From positions 1-64,000 of the forward strand of contig JAKSZP010008030.1 of NCBI GenBank assembly GCA_022478985.1: a stretch of DNA of 64,000 bases, read 5' to 3'. Position numbers and translations under genes: made by a program. The notes beneath the pieces are model-generated. The model saw nothing but the letters and a program-made list of their open reading frames with translations, did no database searches and was not told the origin of the DNA. The DNA is from Massospora cicadina. Lineage: Eukaryota > Entomophthoromycota > Entomophthoromycetes > Entomophthorales > Entomophthoraceae. Position 1 is the first letter of the stretch, and each line of letters starts with the position of its first letter. Positions 34,594 through 45,092 of the stretch are shown here, piece by piece.

Positions 34594-35673
34594 TTATTGA
34601 TATACATAAGGTAGTTCTGTAGCACAATTAGTAATATTTTTAAAAATCAGTCTAAAATAACCTGCACTATTTTCCTCCATCACAGGTGCAGTTTTGTCAA
34701 TTATCAACTCTGATAAAAGACCAGATGCCCCACCTCTCAGTCTCAATCTAACGCCATTTTTTATTTTTGAAAAGGCAAGTTCTATTGGATTCAGCATGTA
34801 GGAATATGGAGAAAGGAATTTAAAGTCATAATTGAATATAGTAACAATTCTTTCAATGTCAGCTCTTTGGTGTATTCTAGCATTATCTAGTATGAGACAC
34901 ATTCCTTGCAAGCATTTTTTATTGTAAAGATAAGAACAAAGATCATTAAGGTATTCCACAAATAAATCACTATTTACCATTAAATTAGCAATAGTTTTAC
35001 AATATTGAAGGCCATCAATTGTCATACTAGCTATTAAAGACACTGATCTTCCTCTAATGGCAGGAACAGTCACAATGGCACGCATTCCTATTCTTGATCT
35101 TCCTTGCATCCACTTTAAATATAAATTGAAGGAAGATTCGTCAATAAAGACTACTTTTGAATAATTTCCATTAAAGTAATTGTTAAACTATAGAGCATAT
35201 TCTTTTTTTATAGCAATAGTGTGGGGAAGGTTAGCTCTATCTAATTCATGATGAGTTAGTTTTAAAGTTATTTGCAGTTCTTGCAGGCACCAATCAATAC
35301 TTGAGATTGAAATCTTAAAATTCTCCTCTTCAGCTTCTAATTTTTCTTTAATCTCCTTTAATGTAATCTGAGGATTATAAGTAATCAGACTTTTGATTTT
35401 GTTCACTCGAATTTCAATAAGAGTACTTCTCACGCTTCCTCTTTTGGCTTTTTTAACAGTGATGCCATCATTTTTGTACACTGAAGAAATTGTTTGGGCA
35501 GTATTATAGTTGATCCCTAATATTTCCGCTCCTTCCTTTACGGTCTTACCTTGCTCGTGGACTAAACGTACTAGGCTTTTTCATTTAGTATTATTAACTT
35601 GGTCATAATGCATCCTTTCTACAACAATAATGTTTTCTTCACTTTCATTTTCATAATCACTGATGGAAGACAT
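34594..35673 (-). pseudogene. DD34E transposase (IS630/Tc1-like), two in-frame stops
   Basis: This frame of 359 codons runs from an ATG at 35673 to the stop at 34594, about the usual size of the family. It is broken only by TGA at codon 31 (35581-35583) and TAG at 35188-35190. The N-terminus has helix-turn-helix-like DNA-binding sequence (KTVKEGAEILGINYNTAQTI, about 35550-35490). The catalytic core shows FIDESSFN (first Asp), LILDNARIHQ (second Asp) and LSPYSYMLNPIELAF (Glu), with exactly 34 residues between the second Asp and the Glu. A QGRSRIGMRA segment follows the first Asp, as in DDE_3 transposases. Such enzymes cut and paste at TA. The two stops make this copy inactive, but it is otherwise intact and may be recent. 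Confidence 0.88.
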
Positions 35674-35765
35674 GTGGGTAGATTATTTTATAAAATTTGA
35701 TTGAATAATATTTTTAAGCTTTTTATATTTATCTTCAAAAAATTATTGAAAAAACCTTTTTTAAT

Positions 35766-35845
35766 TAGTGTTGAAATTGATTTGTAAAATGTTGAAATTG
35801 ATTTGTAAAATATTGAAATTGAATAATAAAATGTTGAAATTGAGA
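35766..35845. repeat. Right inverted end made of tandem repeats
   Basis: GTTGAAATTGATTTGTAAAAT-type units in four copies are the reverse complement of the left end array. They are followed by GAGAGAGAAATGGTATA at the outer edge. Confidence 0.85.
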
Positions 35846-35858
35846 GAGAAATGGTATA

Positions 35859-36309
35859 AATATTTCTGAAGCATTAAGCAAATCAAATAGCCAAAAAGAG
35901 CCCCAATTTTGTATTGTAAAACCTACGCCTTGACTTTCTATATGCTTGATGTTAGAAGAAAGCATTATTTTTATACTGATGGCTTTATAAGATTTATATT
36001 ACAATTGTAAGATCACTTTCATTAAGTGTACTAATTTTAAAGCTTCATTTTTTAAGTTCTTTAATTATATCATTAATTAGTATTAACTATAACCAAATCT
36101 TATATAGGCATGTAAATCATTTTAAATTCTCAAAAGTTTAACTGTCTCATTTTTGTTTACCATATACCAAAACATTCAAAAATGATAATATAACATTCGT
36201 ATAGATTTAGCTGAGCAAATTTGTATACGAAAACATTGGCGGAAGAGAGCATAATATTACTAAAGGGCAGGACCACTCAATAAATATGCTTAGTCAATTA
36301 GTAGACCAT
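35859..36309. other. AT-rich spacer downstream of CKS1
   Basis: This is the sequence 3' of CKS1 up to the transposon. No further gene was recognised; a poly(A) site for CKS1 would lie here but I cannot place it. Confidence 0.5.
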
Positions 36310-37197
36310 TCAATAACAGTTTTTGAGAGATAGGCCGTTCGTGCCATTGGTAGCTTTTGCTATCTTTTTGGCAATAATATTTCTAGGACCTGCGAGAAAG
36401 CGGCGGAACAAAAGAATTTGTGGCTCAGGAGCTACTATTATTAAAAACTGAGTAAATAAAACTAGCAAATTACCATGAATCATATAGTGTTCCCAGCCTT
36501 TTGATTGAGTGACACCAAACTCTCGTAAATCAGCTTCGTCGAGAAGTTCCTGGCTAGGCAAATATCTCGCAATTTCATCTGGAAGAATCACGTGACTTGA
36601 ATTTTGGTGTTAATAAGTCATTAGGCGAGCTGCAATTACCGATATTCAAAATGGTCATCTATTTAAAATCAGTAAAAATATCACGTAAACATATTGATTT
36701 GAAAAGGCTTGAAAAAGATGGGTTAAAAATTATTTTTATTAGATCTTATTCATGATTTAAAAGGGTTTATAAGACTAGAAATAAGTATGCTCCTTTTTAA
36801 TTAAAAATACTACACAGGATCATAAAAGCTAAGAAGGAGAATGTATCACAGTCAAGGTTACAAAGTATCACAACAAAGTGAAATCAAGTTAAGCGGTGGA
36901 TAAGATAAGGGTAAAGGGCATGGCATCTTTGCAAGGAGTATAAATATAGAAATAAAATATCAACAGAAAGCGTAGACTAAATTTCAAAGTAATAACAACG
37001 AAGTAAATCAAGTTAGTAGAAACGATCAAGGTTACTGAACCGATTAGTGCATAAGACCTACCACAATATCTTGTTGAATATTCAATCTTCGAGGAAAATT
37101 CTTTCACAGCCTTTTGAAACTCAGATATCTCAGATTGCTTAACGGGAAAAGCTTTTGATCCTAAATTGGAAAATCTATTTGTTTTGTCATTTAACAT
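36310..37197 (-). CDS. CKS1: CKS1/Suc1, cyclin-dependent kinase regulatory subunit, four exons
   Basis: This small protein binds CDK1-type kinases and helps processive phosphorylation in the cell cycle. Exons on the minus strand: 37197-37062, 36658-36640, 36595-36474 and 36431-36310. Together they give 399 nt, 132 residues, with no internal stop. All three introns (403, 44 and 42 nt) are GT...AG; intron 2 holds CTAATGAC and TTATTAAC as branch-site candidates. Joined exons give the family signature: KIEYSTRYCDDHFEYRHVIL, then LREFGVTQSKGWEHYMIH, then APEPQILLFRR. These include the HxPEPHILLFRR-type anion pocket (His changed to Gln). Exon 2 is only 19 nt. The N-terminal 38 residues or so are longer than usual, and the start is the first ATG of that frame. 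It is the only host gene recognised in the window. Confidence 0.92.
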
Positions 37198-37894
37198 CGT
37201 TTAACCAACGGTTATCTATATGTAGCATTAGTCTGATATACTTCTATTAACTTCTCGATGAAAAAGGATTTAAGTGTGATTTTCTAGCATTTGTATAAAG
37301 TATAGCAAATACCATAAGAGTAAGATAAAATAAATTTTCTTAGCCTCAAACATAACAGCCCAAATGTGAAAGTAACATATTCACAAGGATCAATTGAAAG
37401 TTAAATAAGGAGCTATGAACTGAACCTTTTTATAAAAAGTTCAAAATAAGATAATTAAGTGGGTATATTAAAAGCAAAGAGATCAATATATAAGAAAAAA
37501 GTTCTAAAATCAAAAACTATACCAAGAAAATAATTTACATTCAAAGTTAAATAAAACTAAATATAATAAAACTGAAATGTAAACGAAAAGATAGTATGAA
37601 AAAGTATAATACAAAAACAAAAAGTGAGAAGATACAAGAGGAGACCTAAAGTAATTTCACTCGAACTTGAAAAAACAGAAACAAAATAAAATGTGCAGCT
37701 TTAGATATAATAATGAACTTTACGAAATTGATAACCGAATTGTCTTTCATAAAAAAGCTTAAACTTTTAAGTTATACGATTTTAACTTTATTTTATCCCT
37801 TGCCATTCTATCAAACTGGGTCAACCAAAACCAAATTTATTATCATACCGAAGTATTATAGCTTAAAGGCTTACTGCATTTGACCTATTTTATA
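37198..37894. other. Upstream region of CKS1, no gene seen
   Basis: This AT-rich sequence must hold the CKS1 promoter, but no specific site can be supported. No homology to transposon coding regions was noticed. Confidence 0.5.
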
Positions 37895-37930
37895 TTATTA
37901 CTAGCGGAGTTACCCGTGCTTCGCTACGGT
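37895..37930 (-). repeat. Helitron-type 3' terminus, minus orientation
   Basis: The reverse complement reads GCGAAGCACGGGTAACTCCG followed by CTAG, the typical 3' end of eukaryotic Helitrons (a short palindrome, then CTRR, then T). A decayed counterpart in plus orientation lies at 44737-44763. Further copies of the CCCGTGCTTC core are at 38391-38401 and 38427-38436. Confidence 0.6.
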
Positions 37931-38385
37931 GCCTATAAAATTAAAGATTTTCAATTTATTAATTTAGATTTTATAGATAAACAAAATCACTCAGCCAAAT
38001 CTAATTGCTCAATCGAATCAACCAAAAACCACTAACCACTCAGGTAAACCTAATTGAACTTATCAAAACAACCGATAACTAATCACCCTCAAAACTAAAC
38101 TGTCCTATCGATTTGACCAAAAGCCATTAACCACTCGGCCAAACAAAAAAACTTATCGAATCAATCAAATAGCACCAAACTGCTACCCGAAACATCTCTT
38201 TATACTTAAAATCATTGAGTATGTGACTGTCAGCAAGAAGGGTCCCATGGTCCCCTTGCCTCGAATAAATGAGTATGTGACATCTTCCTAACTACTAAAT
38301 CAACTTCTAATTAACTTACCAAAAGTATTTTATTAATTAGGGGAACCAAATTAGGCAGGTTTTTAAAATATATAAACCTAACATC

Positions 38386-38436
38386 AAGATACCCGTGCTT
38401 CACCATCTAGTACTAAAAAAAAGATACCCGTGCTTC
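38386..38436 (-). mobile_element. 19-nt retroposed 3' fragment with 16-bp target duplication
   Basis: AAGATACCCGTGCTTC occurs at 38386-38401 and 38421-38436. Between them lies ACCATCTAGTACTAAAAAA (38402-38420), a poly(A)-ended insert shared with 44804-44825 and 62148-62190 (in reverse complement). Long target duplication plus A-tail is the mark of LINE-type target-primed insertion. Confidence 0.75.
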
Positions 38437-38629
38437 GCTATGGTATTTAGTTTATCAAATGATAAGCTCACATTGTAGCCTATAGGCTGTGCCAGCACTA
38501 CTCTCGAGCCACTCAAACAGCTTCTCTGTTGCCCTCGTGGTTGGTGATCTGATTATCCTAACTACTTAATCTACTTAAACTCTAATACTTATTTTTGTTG
38601 AGTTTCAGGTGAGCAATTTGGAGAATTAT

Positions 38630-39236
38630 TCAATAATATTTGTCAATTCTCACCCACTCACTCAAATAGATTGAATTCATCAGGCTATAATTTCAGACTC
38701 GATCTTATTTGCCAATTCTCACCCACTCACCCAGATAGATTAAACTTATTAGACTCGATTAGCTTCAGATGAGCAATTTGGTGAATTATTAGATAATATT
38801 CACAATTCTCTTCAACTCACCCAAATTAATTAACCTATCATACTCGATAGTTTCAGATTCGATCTTATTTGTAAAATTCTCACCCACTCACCCAAATAGA
38901 TTAAACTTATCAGACTCGATTAGCTTCAGGTGAGCAATTTGGTGAATTATTCAATGATATTTGTCAATTCTAACCCACTCGCCCAAATAGATTGACCCTA
39001 TCAGACTTGAAGATTTCAGATGTCAGTCAGTGAGTGAGTGAATGTGTTTTATTAAGTAGATATTTGCCAATTCTCACCCACTTACCCAAATAGATTGAAC
39101 CCATCAGGCTCAATAATTTCAGATTCGATAAGGTTTGCCAACTCTCACCCACTAACCCAAATAGATTGAACCTATCAAATTTGAAGGTTTCAGATATCAG
39201 TCAGTCATTGAATATATTTTATTAAGTAGATACTCA
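38630..39236. repeat. Minisatellite of about 50-110 bp units
   Basis: CAATTCTCACCCACTCACC followed by CAAATAGATTGAACC-type sequence recurs at about 38637, 38689, 38805, 38870, 38960, 39066 and 39140, with variable spacers such as GATTAGCTTCAGGTGAGCAA. Two units end in a GTCAGTCAGTGAGTG-type stretch and TTTTATTAAGTAGATA (39019-39062 and 39193-39232), a motif often seen near Helitron ends. Confidence 0.7.
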
Positions 39237-39825
39237 GGCAAATAAGACAAGTTTGGGTTTACAAACTGCCCCAACTATGCAGTTAATCTGGGGAGTCCAT
39301 CAGAGATTCCTCCCCATCCCACTTCTACTTTAATTTAAGCACCTATTCCACAAACACCCCCTTTTATAGCTTTGAAGGGGGTCCCTCAGGGTACAATAAT
39401 ATTTCTTCAAGGTAATTGGCTTAAATATATCAAATCATTAACTCACAAATATATCCTTCCTACTTTTGACTCTCCATTGGCCATTCCATCAAATCAAGCT
39501 GAGATTTGAGAGCTCCAGTAGGTCAAACATCCATATTTCCTAAATTAGCTTGAAGCTAATATCAAATTGATACTTATCTTGGTTTAAGCACCAAGTTAAT
39601 TTAAAGCCAAGCATTGACTTATAAATAGGGTTCACTTCTTATCCCCCAATATTATACTTAATAAAAACATATAAAAATTAACCTTTTAAAGTTTTATTAT
39701 TTATATTACAAGCGGTAAAAAACTATCCCCTGAATCAAGTTGTTGGAGTTTAGGTACAAAAATACACCAGTGAGCATCTTTACAAAACCTAAAATCTAAT
39801 ACTAAATATTAAATACTGTAATTAT
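39237..39825. other. Leader region before the Helitron ORF
   Basis: No gene was seen. It contains CT-rich stretches and short direct duplications. The Helitron 5' end (TC) may lie here but cannot be fixed. Confidence 0.4.
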
Positions 39826-42800
39826 TTGAAATGCTACCTAAAAAATCAACCATTGGAAGATCAACCAGATATGCATGGCAACTGGCATCCAGTAGAGCTG
39901 CTGAAAAATCTGAAGAGTGAGATGCACACTAGAAAACTGACCAGATCAGAGCCTCTACTTCAAGAGCTGCTGAAATATCTGAAGAGTGAGATGCACACTG
40001 GGAAACTGACCATATCAGAGCCTCTACTTCAAAAGCTGCTAAAACATCTGTAGAGTGAGATGAATGCCAGGAAACTGACTGGATCAGAGCCTCTACTTCA
40101 AGAACTACTGTAAAATCTCAACAGCATGATATATGAGTTGCAGATCTTTGAGCAAGATCTTCTACTTCAAGAGCTGCTGCAACACCCAAAGAGCAAGACA
40201 CATGACATAAAGCTGAATGCTCATGGAAGACTCAATCAATAATGAGAATTGATCTCAGGAAAGTGATATTCAATTATAATAAAGACTGCAATTAAAAAAT
40301 GCATTGTGATATTGTTATTGGTCCAATGGCTATATTATGCTTGCATTGTCATATTTTGAAGTTTCAGAAAGAAGTGCCTGGCATGTGTTGCTCCAATAGC
40401 AAAGTCAATTTGCCACCACTGGCTGAGCCACCAGAATCACTTTTAACTTACATGGTGGAGCTATTTAAAAAGTCTAAACACTTTCTAGAGCATATTCAGA
40501 AATACAACTCATGCTTTCAAATGCCATCATTTGGAGCAATGAATATTGTGAGATATGGTAAGTTCATGCCCACATTTAAAGTGCAAGGACAAGTGTACTA
40601 TCATATTGGTTCACTTTTTCCAGTACCTGAAGAAGTTCTGCAGTTTTTGCAACTTTAATTTTATGGACAATGTGGAGGAGAAGATTAATTGAAGATGCAA
40701 ATTTAGTGAAGCAACAGATGGGGAAATTATTGGTGAATTATGAGCATTATTCCACTAGCATAACTGTTTAGTCAGAGATTTCAAATCCGCATTGGAGAAT
40801 GTGAGAGCAGATGACTTGAAAGTCATTATCAGGGCAGACAAAACGCCATCAAATGTGCATGAAAGACGCTTTAATGCTCCAATGGCCCCTAAAATAGCAG
40901 CTGTTATTGTCAGAACAGAGATTACCTGGCAAGATATTGTTATCAGCAAATGAGATCAAAACAAGCAATATGTTGCTGAAACACACTGATCATATGATGC
41001 ACTTCAATATTCAATACTGTTCCCATGAGGAGAAGATGGATATCATCTCGAGTTGTATCAAACTCATCCCATCACAGGTGCTGCAACAACAAAAAATGTC
41101 AGTTGTATGGATTTTTATGCATATTGTATCATGATTTGAGCACAACAATCCAATCACATCCTGAAGTGTCATTAACTTTTCCAACAATTCATTGTTGTTA
41201 TGTACGCTAAAGTCAAAAGTGAACAACTCAATTACATTTGTTACAATCAATCAAAGCTTAGAGTTGAAGAGTATATTCATTTGTGAAATGCAATTGAAAA
41301 GGATGGAAATGTTGCTAACATTGGACAAATGATTATAATTCTGGCTTCATATACTGGAAGTCCAAGACAAAAGCACAAATATGCTTAAAATGCTCTGACA
41401 TATGTTTGCAAATATGGATGTCCAGATTTTTTCATCAAATTTCACAAGCAATCCATCTTGGACTGAAATAAAAGATTTATTTCTTCCTAGCCAGCAACCA
41501 TCCCATCAGCATGACCTCACAGAGAGAGTTTTCAAAAATTGATACATTTAATGAATCTCATCAATAAGATTCATATATATGGAGAAACTTGCTGCTGTAT
41601 GCATTTCATTGAATGACAGAAAAGAGGTCTACTAAATGCTCATATCTTAATTTGGTTGGTTAAAAAATTGTTCTAACTCAAATTGATGATATCATTACTG
41701 CTGAGCTTCCCAATCTAGAAGAAGATCCAGAATTATTTCAAATTGTCAAAAAAATATGATTTATGGACCATGTGGACTACACAACCCACATTTGCCATGC
41801 ACGAAAAACAGAAAATGCACCAAATAAAACCACATCAGCTGTTACCAGAAACACAAACTGGTGGCAATGGTTATCTGCTTTACAGAAAATTAAAACAAGT
41901 TGATAGAGGACAAATAACAAATATTAAAATCAATATCATTAATTTTGAAATTGATAACCAATATTGTGCCATACTCTCCTATGCTTTCAAAATCATTTAT
42001 TATGCATATCAATGTAGAGTCTTGCAATTCATTTAAATCAATAACATACATATGTAAATACACTAATCAAGGCAGCAATATGGCAGTTTTATGGACTTAC
42101 AAATTAAATGCACTATCAATGAAGTCAAACAATTTCAAATGGGACATTATATTAGCAGTAATGAAGCTGTATGGAGAATTCTTGGTTTTTGACATTCATG
42201 GATGCTTTCCTGCTGTCATGCATTTCAATGTTCACCTGGAAAATGGTCAAAAAGTCTACTTCATGGAAAATAATGTACCCCAGAGAGCTGAAGATCCACC
42301 AAACGCAACGTTGACTGCTTTTTTCCAATTGTGTGCAACTGATGAATTTTAAAAAACGTTGCTGTATCACAAATTCCCATACTATTACACTTGGAATCAA
42401 TTAATGATGAAATTTGTAAAAGAAAACGAGGCGCCAGCCATTCTTCAAAACCTGGAATATTTTCCACTAGTGCATTGGGATGAGTATATGCTGTTTTTCT
42501 GAATAAATCTGAATGCTACTATTTGCAAATGCTGGTCACATGGGCAAAGGACCAACATCATTTCAAGCAATCAAAACCATTGATGGTCAAGTGTGTCAGA
42601 CATACAGAGAAGCATGTTTCAAACTTAATTTGCTAGAAAATGTTCAACATTTGGACAACACACTGGCAGAAGCATCTGAAACACGTCATGCTAACCAAAT
42701 ATGAACCCTGTTTACTATAATTTTGATAATATGTGCACCTTCTGATCTGAAAGATCTATGAGAAAAACACATAGAGAGTATGATTGAAGATACAGTTCTC

Positions 42801-44352
42801 TAAGCACGCAGAGATAACCCTGGCCTGGATGTACAGTATTTGAAAGACATTTTCAATGAAGCACTAATATCACTTTAGGATATGTGCATGTCAATTAACA
42901 ACAAAATCCTTAATCAGCTTGGGCTATTTTTACCAAAACATGACAGAAACGATGTTGTCTTTAAAAATGTATTGTAAGAAAAACAATACAATGTCAATGT
43001 GCTACAAGTTAATGTTGAGGCTCAAAAAAGGCTTGTAATGAACAACCAATAACTTGCTTACAACGCAGTTATGAAGAATGTATGAGGGGAAAATGGTGGA
43101 CTTCTTTTTCTTGATGCACCAGGAGGCACAGTAAAAACACTTCTTCTAAATTTAATACTTGACAAAATTTGAATGAAGCATGAGATTTCTCTGGCTGTGG
43201 CACAATCAGGGATTGCAGCAACACTACTCAATGGAGGATGCATGGCACATTTGGCGCTCAAGCTACCATTGATTTTAAATCTAGCTGCATATCCTCTTTG
43301 CAACATTGGAAAAACATCTGAAATGGCAACTGTATTGAAAATATGCCAACTCATTATTTGGGTTGAATGTACCATGGCCCATAAGGAAGGACTTGAGGTA
43401 CTTGATCATACTCTGCAAAATCTCTAAAGCAATCAAAGTCTAATAGGTAATCTCTGATACTGCTCACTGGTGATTTCTATCAAAGTTTGCCCATCATTCC
43501 AAGATCAACACCAGCAGATGAGCTGAATGCATGCCTAAAGAATTTGGCTCTCTAGAGACATGTGAATAAAATTACAATGTTGAATAATATGCATGTGCAT
43601 TTATCTGAACATATTTCTGCACAAACATTTACCAAGCAACTTTTTGGATATGGGTGACGGTAAACTTCCAGTTAATCCTGCAACACAGGAGATATTATTC
43701 TAACCAAACTTCTGTCAAATCCTGCCATCAATTGAAGATCTTGATAAAAAGGTTTCCCCAAACATCACCAACAACTTCAGAAATCACAATTGACTTTGTG
43801 AGCAAGCCATCTTAGCTCCAAAATATGATAACATCAATAGAATCAATAATAAGATTCAATTGAAAATTTCTGGTGCAGTTATGAAATACAAATTTATTGA
43901 CACAGTTACAAAAGAGGATCAAGCTTTTAATTATCCAGTCAAATTTCTCAATTCATTGGAGCCTCCTGGAATGCCACCACACATATTAACCTTTAAAGTT
44001 GGCTCACCAATACTGCTCCTTTGGAATCTGAACACACCAAAGTTGTGCAATGGAACCATATTTCATGAAAAAACTGATGCTGAATGTGATTGAAGCAACA
44101 ATAATTGAGGGCAAATGTTAAGGAGAAGATGTGCTGATACCACACATTCCAATGATTACCACAGATTTGCCCTTCAAATTCAAACAAATACACTTCCCTG
44201 TGCATCTTGCTTTTGTGATGACAATCAACAAAGCTCAAGGGCAGTTGCTGCACGTTGCTGGATTAAATTTAGGAAAACCCATGTTTTTTTCTTGGTCAAC
44301 TATATGTTGCTTGCTCCAGAGTAAGAAATTCAGAAACCTTGTACATCTATAA
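39826..44352 (+). pseudogene. Helitron Rep-helicase polyprotein, many stops
   Basis: Domains in order: the repeat-bearing N-terminus (39826-40239); a cysteine motif and Helitron-like N domain (40299-40658: CCSNSKVNLPPLAEPP, KYNSCFQMPSFGA, FKVQGQVYYHIGSLFP); a Rep region (about 40790-41660) with IRADKTPSNVHERRFNAP, SYDALQYSILFP and GEDGYHL; then the HUH site near 41617-41655, which reads QKRGLLNAHILIWL, so the first His is Asn. A PIF1-type helicase starts near 43050: Walker A reads LDAPGGTVKT (Gly to Val), then ATLLNGG, WVECTMAHKEGLEVLD (Asp to Val), GDFYQSLPIIPRSTPADELN, and the last motif VMTINKAQGQ at 44216-44245. HUH Rep nicks and joins one strand; the helicase unwinds for rolling-circle transposition. 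At least ten stops or frameshifts occur. Confidence 0.9.
39895..40239 (+). repeat. Five 69-bp tandem coding repeats at the Helitron N-terminus
   Basis: Units start at 39895, 39964, 40033, 40102 and 40171, exactly 69 bp apart. They encode a 23-residue unit of the type ELLKNLKSEMHTRKLTRSEP followed by LLQ. Units 1-3 are close to each other; 4 and 5 are more diverged. A charged helical repeat fits the N-terminal region found in many Helitron Rep proteins. Confidence 0.85.
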
Positions 44353-44736
44353 ACCAAATTAGAAAACCAAAACTTTTGTTTATCCACTTGCGTTACACTA
44401 GATGTTAGTATTAGTTTTAGTTATTTTAAGTTGTTTCAATTATATAGCAAATGAAATAGTCAAAAATGTTGTTCATTTAAATGAATTACTTATAAAAAAA
44501 TTTATATAATTCATCATCTACTTATACCAATGAAAATAATGGACTTTTATCAGTATGAGTCATCTTTCATTTTTCCACAATTTTACATAACGCATTATAG
44601 GTTCTAGATTACATAAAGACCATCAATTTGTATATAAATAAATATAAAAATGCAAGAAAACATCATCCAGATTTTTCTAGCTATAATAGAAAACTAAAAT
44701 TAATCAGTTCAAATCAGCTGATAATATGTAAACTTA

Positions 44737-44763
44737 AGCAACTCTGGGTAACTCCACTATTAG
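44737..44763 (+). repeat. Helitron 3' terminus (weak)
   Basis: GCAACTCTGGGTAACTCCACTATTAG matches the reverse complement of 37895-37930 over about 33 bp at roughly three quarters identity. It lies about 400 bp after the helicase stop. The hairpin arm is mutated. Confidence 0.5.
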
Positions 44764-44785
44764 TAATATAAACTTAAGCAGTGAT

Positions 44786-44843
44786 AATCATAATTTTATC
44801 TTTTTTTTTAGTACTAGATGGTCCCAATCATAATTTTATCTTT
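44786..44843 (-). mobile_element. 22-nt retroposed 3' fragment with 18-bp target duplication
   Basis: AATCATAATTTTATCTTT occurs at 44786-44803 and 44826-44843. The insert 44804-44825, in reverse complement, reads GGGACCATCTAGTACTAAAA plus two more A. It is the same 3' end as at 38402 and 62148. Confidence 0.8.
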
Positions 44844-45092
44844 ATGCAAATAAATAGTGAATTTTTCATACTAATATGTCCACTTTTATTTAAAGTATAA
44901 TTACATGATATTAGAGGGGTGGTTAGCCTAAAAATCACTTTTTATTTAAAAAGTGACAAGACCAAGTATAGAGAGAGAATATCCACCTGCCAGTGATTAC
45001 TGCAACTATAGAGCTTACACCACAGCCAACCACTAAGCATAAGGAAGTCAATCTGCCCATCTGTGTGAAGCATATAGAAATGGACATCTTGC

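Larger units (their letters stand above)
34214..35858 (-). mobile_element. IS630/Tc1-like DD34E transposon with repeat-built inverted ends
   Basis: The 1645-bp element has both ends starting TATACCATTTCT followed by TCTCAATTTCAACATTTT. TA dinucleotides at the ends fit the TA target of this superfamily. It encodes one transposase on the minus strand (34594-35673). The inverted ends are built of tandem units (see 34225-34392 and 35766-35845). Confidence 0.85.
39240..44763 (+). mobile_element. Decayed autonomous Helitron
   Basis: The coding part (39826-44352) encodes a Rep/helicase polyprotein. The right end 44737-44763 (GGGTAACTCCACTATTAG then T) fits a Helitron 3' terminus with a weakened hairpin. 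The left end is not certain; the position given is the end of the minisatellite. Confidence 0.6.

Noticed and set aside
37198..37900. Further exons or a second gene upstream of CKS1
   Set aside because: CKS1 is complete from its ATG, and no homologous segment or good ORF was found upstream.
39895..40239. CRISPR-like array
   Set aside because: Units abut without unique spacers, encode protein in frame and belong to the Helitron ORF; the genome is eukaryotic.
44914..44945. Another SINE head (GGTGGTTAGCCTA) on the plus strand
   Set aside because: Only the first 13-20 bases resemble the relic at 34050-34175; no B box, tail or duplication follows.
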